Source of the DNA: Candidatus Woesearchaeota archaeon
GTDB lineage: Archaea; Nanobdellota; Nanobdellia; Woesearchaeales; WJKR01
NCBI GenBank assembly: GCA_014729015.1
Contig: WJKR01000015.1
Coordinates: forward strand, 1 to 16,619
Length of the DNA: 16,619 nucleotides
Reading direction: 5' to 3'
This document shows positions 1 through 7,174 of this stretch, piece by piece (position 1 is the first letter of the stretch; each line of letters starts with the position of its first letter). A model generated the notes under the pieces. It worked only from the letters and a program-made list of their open reading frames with translations. It was not told the DNA's origin and did no database searches. The translations under genes and the position numbers were made by a program.

Positions 1-273
1 CCTGCTGAACGCTTGTCCGGTCACGCTGGTGCCTTTGACGTCGTAGTCGATCCCGTTGAATTCGAGGTTGCGGAGGTTTTGCAGGTCGTAGGGCTGGTTA
101 TCGGTGCCTGCTTGTCCGAGGAGGAATAACTGGTCGATCGTGATAGGGGAGATTTTGAGGTGTTCCGCGCTCTCCGCGAAGCTTTTTGCCTGTGTTCTGT
201 AGGGTGGCGGTGTTTGGTGCTGGATGAGCGCCAAGAGCGTTTTTCGCTGGTCGGCAGGGGTGGTTTTCGCCAT
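1..273 (-). CDS. Hypothetical protein, 3' truncated by the window edge
   Basis: An open frame of 91 codons starts at the ATG at 273 and runs off the left edge without a stop, so the C-terminus is missing. The start is supported by a Shine-Dalgarno (GAGGAGTG, 279-286 read on the minus strand) six bases upstream and an archaeal TATA box about 39 nt upstream. The peptide begins MAKTTPADQRKTLLALIQ and is hydrophilic, with a probable N-terminal helix and no membrane segment or signal peptide. I do not recognise a family. A longer reading in another frame of the same strand is Ser/Thr/Arg-rich low-complexity sequence and looks like a shadow. It has its own promoter, so it is probably separate from the peptidase upstream of it. 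Confidence 0.7.
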   Translation of the reverse strand, partial: MAKTTPADQRKTLLALIQHQTPPPYRTQAKSFAESAEHLKISPITIDQLFLLGQAGTDNQPYDLQNLRNLEFNGIDYDVKGTSVTGQAFSR

Positions 274-307
274 GGTTTCACTCCTCGCGGGAGAGGAATA
301 TGCCTGG

Positions 308-317
308 CTATTTAAGC
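308..317 (-). promoter_or_regulatory. TATA box for the 1-273 gene
   Basis: Minus strand reads GCTTAAATAG. Its centre is about 39 nt before the ATG at 273, leaving room for a leader of 10-15 nt that contains the Shine-Dalgarno. It follows the end of the M24 peptidase gene. Confidence 0.6.
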
Positions 318-350
318 TTTGACTGATTTTTTTCGGAAAGAAAGCAGTTT

Positions 351-1067
351 TTAGATGAGGGTTATGCTGGTCTGCTTTTTTGAGATGCGCAGTTGCTGGC
401 CTTTGATGACATAAAAGTCGACCTCGCTCCTGACGCCGAACCTGCCGTCTAGATAGAGTCCTGGCTCGATGGTGTAGCCGAGGTTTGCGTGGAGTTGGTG
501 CTTGTTCTTGTCCACGACTGCCCGGTAGCGTCCGTGCGGCGACGTCGTACCGAGGCTGTGGCCGGTGCGATGCTTGCAGTAGTCCATGTAGTTATGTTTT
601 CGTAAGACGTTTGTCGTGGCGATGTCGACGTCACTGCCGGTGGGCAATTGTTTTTTTCTCAGTTTTTGTTTGATGACGTTGATGCCCTTGTCGCGGGCTT
701 TGATGACAATACCGAATATTTCTTTCACTTTCTTCGGTGGCGTGCCGTAGTAGCCCATCCAGGTGATGTCGGCGAACGGAGCTTTTTTCTCGTTCATGCG
801 CGCCCAGAGATCGATTAACACCAGCGTTTGTCTTTGTAGTCGCGGACCTCGACTTTTCGGTTGGTAATGCGGCTCAGCGGCGTGCTCATTGAACGCGACG
901 ATGGGCGGATGCGACGTTTTCATGTTCCGTTGCTTGAATGCTTGGAGGATGAACTGCTGTATCTCGTACTCGGTCTTGCCCTTTGCCTGCTGGAAAGCTA
1001 ATCGTTGTATGTGATAGAGATGTTCAGCTGCTTGTTCGTAGAGCTTGATTTGTCGCTTGGTCCACAT
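351..1067 (-). CDS. M24 family metallopeptidase (Xaa-Pro aminopeptidase-like), catalytic domain only
   Basis: A 238-residue protein with the pita-bread fold signature of family M24. The five metal ligands are visible: D86 (LVLIDLWAR), D100 (ADITW), H170 (TGHSLG), E201 (TIEPGLY) and E215 (VRSEVDF). H67 in AAEPHY matches the substrate-binding His of prolidase/aminopeptidase P. There is no creatinase-type N-terminal domain, so this is a minimal catalytic version, probably a cytosolic aminopeptidase or dipeptidase for Xaa-Pro bonds. I chose M at 1067 because the frame continues upstream to 1202 only by overlapping glgP out of frame. From 1067 the gene begins 36 nt after the glgP stop, and a T-rich TATA-like box (1090-1098) lies 27 nt before the ATG with no good Shine-Dalgarno, suggesting leaderless initiation or readthrough from glgP. 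Family call is strong; substrate is unknown. Confidence 0.88.
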   Translation of the reverse strand: MWTKRQIKLYEQAAEHLYHIQRLAFQQAKGKTEYEIQQFILQAFKQRNMKTSHPPIVAFNEHAAEPHYQPKSRGPRLQRQTLVLIDLWARMNEKKAPFADITWMGYYGTPPKKVKEIFGIVIKARDKGINVIKQKLRKKQLPTGSDVDIATTNVLRKHNYMDYCKHRTGHSLGTTSPHGRYRAVVDKNKHQLHANLGYTIEPGLYLDGRFGVRSEVDFYVIKGQQLRISKKQTSITLI

Positions 1068-1102
1068 AGTAATCCAGAATCCCCACCACAATAAAAATGT
1101 TC

Positions 1103-2830
1103 TCACTCGCGATACGTCGTCGCCATGTATTGCTGCGCCATGCGGTACGTGTTGAAGAAGCTCGCGTTGATGGCGATGCAGTGCTTCATGATCCTTATCC
1201 ACTCGTCCTGCTTCCCGTAATACAATGGCACAATCGTGTACTTCAACTTGTTGTAGAGGTCGTTCGCTTCGTCATCCGGCGAGTAATCGTTGTCATACCC
1301 GGGATCCAGCGGGCTCGGTCCGAGCTTCCACCCCGTGACGCCTTCGATGTGCCCTTCCACCCACCACCCATCCACGGTGGATATCTGCGGCGTGCCATTC
1401 AGCGCCGCTTTCATGCCCGACGTACCGGAAGCCTCGAACGGCCGTTGCGGGTTGTTCAGCCAGACGTCGCACCCTGCCACCATCATTTGCGATAAGGAAA
1501 TATCATAATGCTCCAAGAATACCATCCGTAGGTTTCCGCCTTCCGCATTGACCTGCTTGCATGTCTGCCAGATGTGCTTGATGATCTCCTTGCCCTGCAC
1601 GTCCTGCTTGTGAGCCTTTCCCGCGAACACTACTTGTATGTCGCCGACTGCACGAGTGACTGACTTCAGCATTTCGATATCTTGCAGGATGAGGTCCGGC
1701 CGCTTGTACGCCGTGAACCGACGAGCGAACCCGATAGTGAACCGTCGATGATCGAATCCCGCCCCAGTCCGGTCGTTCACTTCCTCGACCAATCGCTTCT
1801 TCGCGCTTTCGTGCGCGCCCCATATCTCTTTGCCGGGAATGCTCAAAGCGTTGCGCAAGGTGTACGCATCGGCTTTCCACCCGGGGATGTGCCGGTCGAA
1901 CACCGCCTTCATCTCCGGGCTGGCCCATGTGATGGGATGGATGCCGTTCGTGATGTAATCTATGCTGTCTTGGTAGTTCGGGAACATCTCCTTGGTGACC
2001 TCACCGTGCCGTTTCGCCACGCCGTTCACGTGCCCGCTCAGATATAATCCCAGGAGTGTCATATTCACCTTGTCACCCTCAGTGATGTGCTCTAAGATGT
2101 AGCCAGGCACATATTCGCCTAACAATTCGTGGAATAATCCCTTGTCGAACCGGTCGTGCCCTGCCGCCACCGGCGTGTGCGTGGTGAATACGCACTTCTT
2201 CCTGACATGCTTGACGTGTTCTTCCTCACTATGACCGTCATCCTGGCATTGCTTCATTAATTCAACGGTCAGCAACGCCGCGTGGCCCTCGTTCATGTGG
2301 TATTTCTTGAGATTATGATACCCTAAAGAGGCAAGCATTTTCGTGCCGCCGACTCCGAGGATGATCTCCTGGCTTAACCGATACTTTCTATCGCCGCCGT
2401 ACAAGTAACTGGTCAGGCGCCGGTCCTCTTCAGCATTGCCTTCGACGTTGGCATCCAGGTAGTACAGCGGCATCTTGTTCCCGTTCAGACCATGGATCAT
2501 AAGTTTCCATGCTCGTAACGTCACCTCCCTGCCCGCTATGATGACAGTCACGACGTTCGGCAAGGGTGTCAGCCGGTCGTTCGGGTTCCATTCGACCGGC
2601 GCTTCTTGCTGCCAGCCGTCATCGCTGATGGTCTGATGGAAGTAGCCCTTTTCGTTCAGCAGGGTGACACCCACGGCTGGTAGTTCCGTGTCGGCGAAGC
2701 TTTTGAGCGTGTCGCCCGCGAGGATGCCGAGACCGCCAGAATAGGTGGGAATGGTGTGGCTGATGCCGACTTCCATGCTGAAGTACGCGATGCGCGCATT
2801 ATCATGCCTATACTCCTTACCGCTGTTCAT
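1103..2830 (-). CDS. glgP: Alpha-glucan phosphorylase (GT35), short archaeal/bacterial form
   Basis: A 575-residue pyridoxal-phosphate enzyme that cleaves alpha-1,4-glucans with phosphate to give glucose 1-phosphate. It opens directly with IAYFSMEVGI and YSGGLGILAGD, the start of the catalytic domain, so it lacks the extra N-terminal domain found in the roughly 850-residue relatives. Other family marks are YHMNEGHAALL, FTTHTPVAAGHDRF, FAGKAHKQD and EASGTSGMKAALNG, in which K474 should carry PLP. The ATG at 2830 has a strong Shine-Dalgarno (GGAGGGGTGA, 2838-2847) and TATA candidates at 2851-2860 and 2871-2880. It shares its promoter zone with the divergent 162-residue gene, and the debranching enzyme lies close by on the other strand, which together makes a glucan-degradation locus. 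The exact polymer (glycogen, starch or maltodextrin) cannot be told from sequence. Confidence 0.93.
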   Translation of the reverse strand: MNSGKEYRHDNARIAYFSMEVGISHTIPTYSGGLGILAGDTLKSFADTELPAVGVTLLNEKGYFHQTISDDGWQQEAPVEWNPNDRLTPLPNVVTVIIAGREVTLRAWKLMIHGLNGNKMPLYYLDANVEGNAEEDRRLTSYLYGGDRKYRLSQEIILGVGGTKMLASLGYHNLKKYHMNEGHAALLTVELMKQCQDDGHSEEEHVKHVRKKCVFTTHTPVAAGHDRFDKGLFHELLGEYVPGYILEHITEGDKVNMTLLGLYLSGHVNGVAKRHGEVTKEMFPNYQDSIDYITNGIHPITWASPEMKAVFDRHIPGWKADAYTLRNALSIPGKEIWGAHESAKKRLVEEVNDRTGAGFDHRRFTIGFARRFTAYKRPDLILQDIEMLKSVTRAVGDIQVVFAGKAHKQDVQGKEIIKHIWQTCKQVNAEGGNLRMVFLEHYDISLSQMMVAGCDVWLNNPQRPFEASGTSGMKAALNGTPQISTVDGWWVEGHIEGVTGWKLGPSPLDPGYDNDYSPDDEANDLYNKLKYTIVPLYYGKQDEWIRIMKHCIAINASFFNTYRMAQQYMATTYRE

Positions 2831-2850
2831 GGCAGTCTCACCCCTCCACG

Positions 2851-2880
2851 GGTTTATAAACGGCCGCTGGTATTTAATAC
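2851..2880 (-). promoter_or_regulatory. Promoter of glgP (two TATA candidates)
   Basis: On the minus strand TTTATAAA lies at 2851-2860 and GTATTAAATA at 2871-2880. The distal box puts the transcription start near 2850, leaving a leader of about 20 nt that contains the strong Shine-Dalgarno. The proximal box would put the start at the ATG. The distal box therefore fits better. Confidence 0.5.
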
Positions 2881-2904
2881 TTTTCCTTTGGTGGCGAGGA
2901 AAAC

Positions 2905-2912
2905 CTTTATAT
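2905..2912 (+). promoter_or_regulatory. TATA box of the 2936-3424 gene
   Basis: CTTTATAT lies about 27 nt upstream of the ATG at 2936, the spacing expected for a leaderless transcript. Together with the glgP boxes it forms a compact divergent promoter region of about 100 bp. Confidence 0.5.
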
Positions 2913-2935
2913 CGGATGAGGCTCGGGATGGGTGC

Positions 2936-3424
2936 ATGGCACTCATTCTCTCACCGCCTGGTTGGGTGTATCCATCGTGGTGGAAAGGGTATCGCAAGTT
3001 ACGGGACCATCCATTGTACCACGTCTCTTCCAAGGATGACCTCGTCCTCGATGACTCATTGTTCGAGGAGCGGCACGGTGAGCTGCTGCCCGGGCTGCCG
3101 TGCTACAGGTCACGGCCTGCGAAGAAGTCGTTGCGGGGAGGATCGTCGGTATATCGCCTCCTCGTTCCCAAGGCGGTCGCGTTGCGCGTGGCAGCGGTGC
3201 TGATAGATGATGATGACACGTGTTACACCACGTACGATTATGAGGTGCAGCCGCATCATGCCCGATGGGGGTGGCACGCCCTCGCTCCCTTGCAGGGCTT
3301 GGAGGAGAAGATACAGGAGTATGAGGCTAAGCATGATCGGTCCTTGAGCGTCATCTTGTATTCCGGCCGTCTCGCTATCGTGCGCGACCCCGCGGTCGTA
3401 CAGCAATCCGAGAAGATAACCTAA
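2936..3424 (+). CDS. Unrecognised 162-residue protein in the glucan locus
   Basis: The frame is open further upstream, but that part overlaps glgP and its promoter. The ATG at 2936 is preferred because a TATA box sits 27 nt before it. The protein starts MALILSPPGWVYPSWWKG and is rich in aromatic residues at the N-terminus (Trp at residues 10, 15, 16). A central stretch contains PKAVALRVAAVLIDDDD, probably a beta strand running into an acidic loop, followed by a predicted amphipathic helix (LEEKIQEYEAKHD) and a last strand SLSVILYSGRLAIV. It has no signal peptide or membrane segment. I know no family for it. Its position between glgP and the nucleotidyltransferase/debranching operon suggests a role tied to glucan metabolism, but that is inference from location only. 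Confidence 0.75.
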   Translation: MALILSPPGWVYPSWWKGYRKLRDHPLYHVSSKDDLVLDDSLFEERHGELLPGLPCYRSRPAKKSLRGGSSVYRLLVPKAVALRVAAVLIDDDDTCYTTYDYEVQPHHARWGWHALAPLQGLEEKIQEYEAKHDRSLSVILYSGRLAIVRDPAVVQQSEKIT

Positions 3425-3430
3425 GCATAA

Positions 3431-3440
3431 ACTTTAAATA
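3431..3440 (+). promoter_or_regulatory. TATA box of the nucleotidyltransferase-debranching operon
   Basis: ACTTTAAATA lies just after the stop of the preceding gene and about 44 nt before the ATG at 3480. This implies a short leader of about 18 nt ending in GGGGTGG. Confidence 0.65.
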
Positions 3441-3479
3441 GTGCTGTCTGCTTGCCTCTCTTGACGTTTCGGGGTGGTT

Positions 3480-4454
3480 ATGCTGAAGTGTATTGTTCCT
3501 CTGGCTCGTGGTGGTGGTTACAACAAGGGCAAGAACAGGACGCCGTACTTGTTGTCCATCGCTGGCAAGCCGCTGCTCGGCCACTTGGTGGACCAGCTGC
3601 TACCGTTGAAGCCTGAGGAGGTCATCTTCATCCTCGATCGTGATGATAAGGGCTTGATGCAGTACGTGCAGGACAACTACTCGTTCAAGGTGCGCTTCAT
3701 CCTGCAGAAGAGGAGCAAGGGCAGTGCGCACGCCATTTATGGCGCGAAGGATCTGGTGGACGGTGAACTCGTGATATTGTTCGGCGACACGTTCTTCGAG
3801 GCCGACCTGTCCCGGCTGCCGTCGAGCGATGCTGCCAGCATCATCTGGACGTACAAGGTGGAGCGCCCTGCTGACCTCGGCGTTGTCTTCTTGGACGGTG
3901 ACCGCGCGACGAAGCTGATCGAGAAGCCTGACTCCTTGGTGTCGAACCAGGCGATGATCGGGTTGTATTACTTCAAGCATTCCTCGACCTTGTTCAACAG
4001 CATCGAGTACTTGTTGGAGCATGATATCAAGACGAAGGGGTCGTTCCACTTGACTGATGCCGTCCAGTTGATGGTGAACAAGAAGAAGCGCGTCAAGGTG
4101 CGTGTCGCCAAGGACTGGATCGATGCCGACCATGGTGACGGCTTGTTCGCGTTGAACGCGAAGTTGTTGTCCGAGCAGGCGAAGGTGTTGGGCAAGACGG
4201 ATAATTGTGTCTTGATTAAGCCGGTCCACGTCGCGAAGGGCGCTGTCGTTCGTGATAGCGTGCTCGGCCCTCATGTGTCTGTGGGTGAGAGCAGCGAGGT
4301 GGTGGGGAGCGTGTTGCGGGACGCCGTGGTGTGCGTTGATGCGCGGGTAAGCGACGCCGGACTTTCTCATTCGGTCGTGGCGACCGGCGCGTTCGTGAAG
4401 GGCTCCTTACGCAGGGTCAACTTGGACGAGCGGACGGGCGTCCGCTTGGATTAG
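3480..4454 (+). CDS. Sugar-phosphate nucleotidyltransferase-like protein with degenerate signature loop
   Basis: A 324-residue protein with the GT-A-like nucleotidyltransferase fold (residues 1-230) followed by a short left-handed beta-helix-like tail of hexapeptide-type repeats (about 242-310). Recognisable marks are the GDT motif at 102-104, IEKP at 147-150, GLYYF at 161-165 and WIDADHGDGLFALN at 213-226, the counterpart of the usual W.D.G....L..AN motif. The N-terminal signature is abnormal: residues 10-22 read RGGGYNKGKNRTP instead of a G.G.RL.P.T...PK loop, so the usual Arg and the Lys after Pro are missing. It may use a different nucleotide or be a sugar-phosphate-binding regulator. A GTG six bases upstream (3474) is possible, but the ATG follows a GGGGTGG Shine-Dalgarno-like run. 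It is co-transcribed with the debranching enzyme (10-nt gap), suggesting work on glucose 1-phosphate. Confidence 0.85.
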   Translation: MLKCIVPLARGGGYNKGKNRTPYLLSIAGKPLLGHLVDQLLPLKPEEVIFILDRDDKGLMQYVQDNYSFKVRFILQKRSKGSAHAIYGAKDLVDGELVILFGDTFFEADLSRLPSSDAASIIWTYKVERPADLGVVFLDGDRATKLIEKPDSLVSNQAMIGLYYFKHSSTLFNSIEYLLEHDIKTKGSFHLTDAVQLMVNKKKRVKVRVAKDWIDADHGDGLFALNAKLLSEQAKVLGKTDNCVLIKPVHVAKGAVVRDSVLGPHVSVGESSEVVGSVLRDAVVCVDARVSDAGLSHSVVATGAFVKGSLRRVNLDERTGVRLD

Positions 4455-4464
4455 TGAAGGCAGT

Positions 4465-6279
4465 ATGGATATCGTGCATCGGACGAGGACGCAGGAGCAG
4501 TCCGGCCAAGGGAAGGGGTTGTTCTTGTTGTCGAACAAGAGGGGTGGGTATTGCCTGCTGGGCGATAATCAGTTCTCGCATTTCTCCGGGGTATGCTTCT
4601 TGCTGCCAGACGAGTGGACAATGTTCAAGGCGATCGATGATATCCGCTTGGATGCCGCGCCGACGAGGCTGGTGAACAACTTCTATGCAGTGGTGCGCGA
4701 GTCGGGAGAGGCGCAGGAGGAGTTCTTCATGTTCGACAAGACGTTGTATTATGAGGTGCGCGGCTATCACGGTGGTATCACGGTCGATCTGGACATGCGT
4801 CGCGTGTATGACGATGCTGATCAGGGGCGTGTGTACAAGATTTATTGGGAGGATGGCTGCGTCGTGGTGGAGTACGCGCGGCAGGGGTATGAGGAGGTGT
4901 TTTATCTCGTTGTCAGGGGCGAGGATAGCTTTACCTTGTTGAATTCGTGGGAGCCGCGGCGCTACGCGTATGATAAGCGTCGGGGCTCGCGTGCTGAGCG
5001 CTGGGTGTACCGTGCGTTACAGTTCGATTGCAGCGGTGAGCAGCGGTTGTCCTTCACGTTCGGGAGGAGGAAGGAGCGGGCGATGCGCGCGGCTGCGGCT
5101 GCGTGGCATGACTGGGAGTTGGCGAAGTCGCGTCTTGGCCGGTACGCGCAGAGTTTGCCGACGGATGATGCTGTTGCGTATAGTGCTGCGATGTTCTCGT
5201 TGGAGTCATTGGTCGTGTCGTTGAACCAGGAGGTGGATCGTACGGGTGTGTATGCGGGGTTGCCGTGGTTCTTCCATTTCTGGTCTCGTGACGAGCTCGT
5301 CTCGTTGCAGGGCTTGGTGTTGGCTGAGAAGTATTCATTGGTCAAGGATATCTTGATGCGCTATGCTGGCTCATTGCAGGATGATGGTCGCCTTCCTAAT
5401 AGGTTGCCTCCTGCTGGCTTGGGGAGCGCTGACGCCGTCGGCTGGTTGTGGAAGCGTTTCCATGACTTGTTCGTGCACTTGGAGTCTGAGAATTTGTTGT
5501 GGGAGTATTTTTCTTATGAGGAGTTGTCATGGGTGCTCGAGCGGTTGGAGCGCTCGTTGCGCTCGTTGCGCGAGCATCACTTCCAGGACGGCTTGGTCGT
5601 GAACGGGCCGCAGGAGACGTGGATGGACACTCATGGCGGGGTTGGTGATGTTCGTGCCGGTGCGCGCGTCGAGGTCCAGGCGTTGACGTTGGCTTCCTTG
5701 CGTGCGTTGTTTTTCTTGTGTCGCGTGTTGAAGCGGGGTAATGGCAAGGAGTACCGCGCTTTTGAGAAGTCGTTGGTGCGGAGGACTCGTGAGTCGTTCT
5801 TCGAGGATGGTTATCTGTGCGATGGTGCTGGTGATGCGACGCAGCGGCCGAACGTGTTCTTGGCGTATTACGCGTATCCCGGGCTGTTGTCCAAGCAGGA
5901 ATGGGTTTCTGTGTTCGACAAGGCGTTGGAGCGGCTCTGGTTGGAGTGGGGTGGCTTGGCTTCTCTCGCGAAGGATCATCCTTGGTTCGCTGATGAGTAT
6001 GCTGCGCAGGAGGATAGGAGTTATCATCGCGGCGATAGCTGGTATTGGGTGAATAATATTGCTGCGTTGGCGATGCATCGGTTGGGTCCTGTTCATTTCC
6101 GGTATCATATTGATGCTGTTAGGGATGCATCTATTCATGATTTATTATGGGGTGGTGTTCTTGGTCATTGTGCTGAGGTGTCTTCTGCGCGACGACAAGG
6201 TTCGCAGGGGTGCTTGTCGCAGGCGTGGAGCGCGGCGACGTTGCTGGAATTGTTGCATGAGTTGCGTCAGAGCGGGTAG
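4465..6279 (+). CDS. Glycogen debranching enzyme, amylo-alpha-1,6-glucosidase family
   Basis: A 604-residue enzyme expected to remove alpha-1,6-linked glucose at branch points left by phosphorylase. The N-terminal part (1 to about 215) is a beta-rich domain typical of archaeal debranching enzymes. The C-terminal part (about 225-604) is the (alpha/alpha)6 barrel of the GDE C-terminal family. Family motifs are GLPWFFHFWSRDE (265-277), RLPNRLPP (309-316), ETWMD (384-388, D388 the likely catalytic acid), GARVEVQAL (399-407), YHRGDSWYW (520-528) and GCLSQAWS (582-589). E571, just before that last motif, is a candidate base. There is no signal peptide, so it acts in the cytosol. The gene begins 10 nt after the preceding stop with only a weak GAAGG site, consistent with coupled translation. 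Codons become strongly T/G-ending toward the 3' end. Partner of glgP on the opposite strand. Confidence 0.9.
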   Translation: MDIVHRTRTQEQSGQGKGLFLLSNKRGGYCLLGDNQFSHFSGVCFLLPDEWTMFKAIDDIRLDAAPTRLVNNFYAVVRESGEAQEEFFMFDKTLYYEVRGYHGGITVDLDMRRVYDDADQGRVYKIYWEDGCVVVEYARQGYEEVFYLVVRGEDSFTLLNSWEPRRYAYDKRRGSRAERWVYRALQFDCSGEQRLSFTFGRRKERAMRAAAAAWHDWELAKSRLGRYAQSLPTDDAVAYSAAMFSLESLVVSLNQEVDRTGVYAGLPWFFHFWSRDELVSLQGLVLAEKYSLVKDILMRYAGSLQDDGRLPNRLPPAGLGSADAVGWLWKRFHDLFVHLESENLLWEYFSYEELSWVLERLERSLRSLREHHFQDGLVVNGPQETWMDTHGGVGDVRAGARVEVQALTLASLRALFFLCRVLKRGNGKEYRAFEKSLVRRTRESFFEDGYLCDGAGDATQRPNVFLAYYAYPGLLSKQEWVSVFDKALERLWLEWGGLASLAKDHPWFADEYAAQEDRSYHRGDSWYWVNNIAALAMHRLGPVHFRYHIDAVRDASIHDLLWGGVLGHCAEVSSARRQGSQGCLSQAWSAATLLELLHELRQSG

Positions 6280-6307
6280 CGGTCGTTGCTGCCGTGCATG
6301 GTGGTGG

Positions 6308-6316
6308 TTTTTTTTT
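6308..6316 (+). terminator. T9 run ending the debranching operon
   Basis: An uninterrupted run of nine T lies 28 nt after the debranching-enzyme stop, with no strong hairpin before it. This is the usual form of an intrinsic archaeal terminator. Confidence 0.6.
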
Positions 6317-6341
6317 GAGGTTGATTTAAATGTTTGTAAAG

Positions 6342-6824
6342 TCATTGGTTCTTTGCGAGCTCTGCCTTCAGGTAGGTGAGGTTGTTCTCGAATTCTTGTC
6401 TTCCTTTTGTTCCTAGTGCGTACTTGTCTGGTTGTTTCTTGTCGAGTATGAGTTCTTTGGTGAAGAGCGCTATCCTCTTTTTGAGGTAGTCTTTTTTGAA
6501 TGTTTGTGGGATGATGGCAATCACTTCTTGTTCTGCTTCGATGACGCAGTTTTCTTTTTCGATTCCTTTTTCCATGAATTCGATGTATTCTTCGAGCACG
6601 AAGTAAGGTTGGAGTTGTTCAGGCACGCTGTTGGAGATGCCTATTACATATGCTTCGTTGTTTGAGATTCTGATGACAAAGTCTGGTAGGTCTTCGTTGA
6701 GGGTTTGTGGAACGACGTAGTAGTTGATGGACCTTCCTGCGATGTCTATTGTTTTGTAGGGATATGATTGTTTCTGGAAGCTTTTTTTTGTTTGCTCAAT
6801 CTGTTTGATGGTGTGTTCTAGCAT
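6342..6824 (-). CDS. Unrecognised 160-residue protein, AT-richer than its neighbours
   Basis: The ORF begins MLEHTIKQIEQTKKSFQK and looks like a soluble alpha/beta protein. It has a predicted N-terminal helix, strands around TIDIAGRSINYYVVPQ and DFVIRISNNEAYVIGIS, then helical segments rich in Glu and Lys (VLEEYIEFMEKGIEKEN) and a C-terminal helix ending LTYLKAELAKNQ. There is no membrane segment, signal or cysteine pair. I do not recognise a family. Start choice: the minus-strand TATA (TTAAATATATAAA, 6848-6860) is about 30 nt upstream and there is no Shine-Dalgarno, so a nearly leaderless mRNA is likely. Its base composition (many AAA, ACA and ATA codons) is more AT-rich than the glucan genes, which could reflect recent acquisition or the strand-composition pattern described in the findings. 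Confidence 0.8.
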   Translation of the reverse strand: MLEHTIKQIEQTKKSFQKQSYPYKTIDIAGRSINYYVVPQTLNEDLPDFVIRISNNEAYVIGISNSVPEQLQPYFVLEEYIEFMEKGIEKENCVIEAEQEVIAIIPQTFKKDYLKKRIALFTKELILDKKQPDKYALGTKGRQEFENNLTYLKAELAKNQ

Positions 6825-6847
6825 GGTTTTCTTGTAAAACGAAATGA

Positions 6848-6860
6848 TTTATATATTTAA
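6848..6860 (-). promoter_or_regulatory. TATA box of the 6342-6824 gene
   Basis: Minus strand TTAAATATATAAA is centred about 30 nt before the ATG at 6824. It forms a divergent pair with the plus-strand box at 6891-6898 in an AT-rich island of about 75 bp. Confidence 0.6.
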
Positions 6861-6890
6861 TCACTATTAAGTAATAACAAATAGAAATAT

Positions 6891-6898
6891 TTATAAAT
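6891..6898 (+). promoter_or_regulatory. TATA box of the 6921 small gene
   Basis: TTATAAAT is centred 26-27 nt before the ATG at 6921, the spacing for leaderless transcription. The bases just before the ATG (CACTCCT) cannot act as a Shine-Dalgarno. Confidence 0.6.
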
Positions 6899-6920
6899 AA
6901 CCTGTACTCCAATCACTCCT

Positions 6921-7088
6921 ATGGCAAAGAAAATCTCCACAGTCGTCATCGATCTAGGCAACAATATCAAGCTCTCAGCACCATTCAAGAGGCACTGGAG
7001 CGTCGCAGAATGGCGCAGGATGACCGCCTACGTCGAGGAACGCATCGGCCACATCAGGCCGACAGACGATATCGAGCAATACAGATGA
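6921..7088 (+). CDS. Small protein of 55 residues, unknown
   Basis: A complete small frame (MAKKISTVVIDLGNNIKLSA... to TGA at 7086) supported by a well-placed TATA box and the same C-ending codon use as bud32 downstream. The sequence suggests two N-terminal strands (STVVIDLG, NIKLSAPF) followed by a helix with a WSVAEWRRMTAYVEERIGHIR pattern. That is compact enough for a small DNA- or protein-binding domain, but I recognise no family. It is net basic and has no membrane segment. It has its own promoter, and the next small gene also has one, so it appears to be a single-gene unit. Confidence rests on promoter plus codon bias rather than homology. Confidence 0.6.
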   Translation: MAKKISTVVIDLGNNIKLSAPFKRHWSVAEWRRMTAYVEERIGHIRPTDDIEQYR

Positions 7089-7143
7089 CTCTACACAGAA
7101 GAATTCGCTGGTTTCAGCGGTTCTCTCGACGACAAGGAGAAAA

Positions 7144-7151
7144 TATTTAAA
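7144..7151 (+). promoter_or_regulatory. TATA box of the 7175 small gene
   Basis: TATTTAAA is centred about 27 nt before the ATG at 7175, again leaderless spacing, with no Shine-Dalgarno between. Confidence 0.6.
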
Positions 7152-7174
7152 CACCAAAAAACTCGTGGGCAACC

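Noticed and set aside
351..1202. Longer start for the M24 peptidase at 1202
   Set aside because: The extra 45 residues overlap glgP out of frame and contain no M24 features; a TATA-like box sits right before the ATG at 1067.
4962..5345. Minus-strand frames inside the debranching enzyme and similar long antisense frames (3600-4370, 5527-6138, 14331-15284, 15697-16350)
   Set aside because: GC-rich coding DNA often leaves long antisense frames; each lies entirely within a gene with clear family motifs or good start signals on the other strand.
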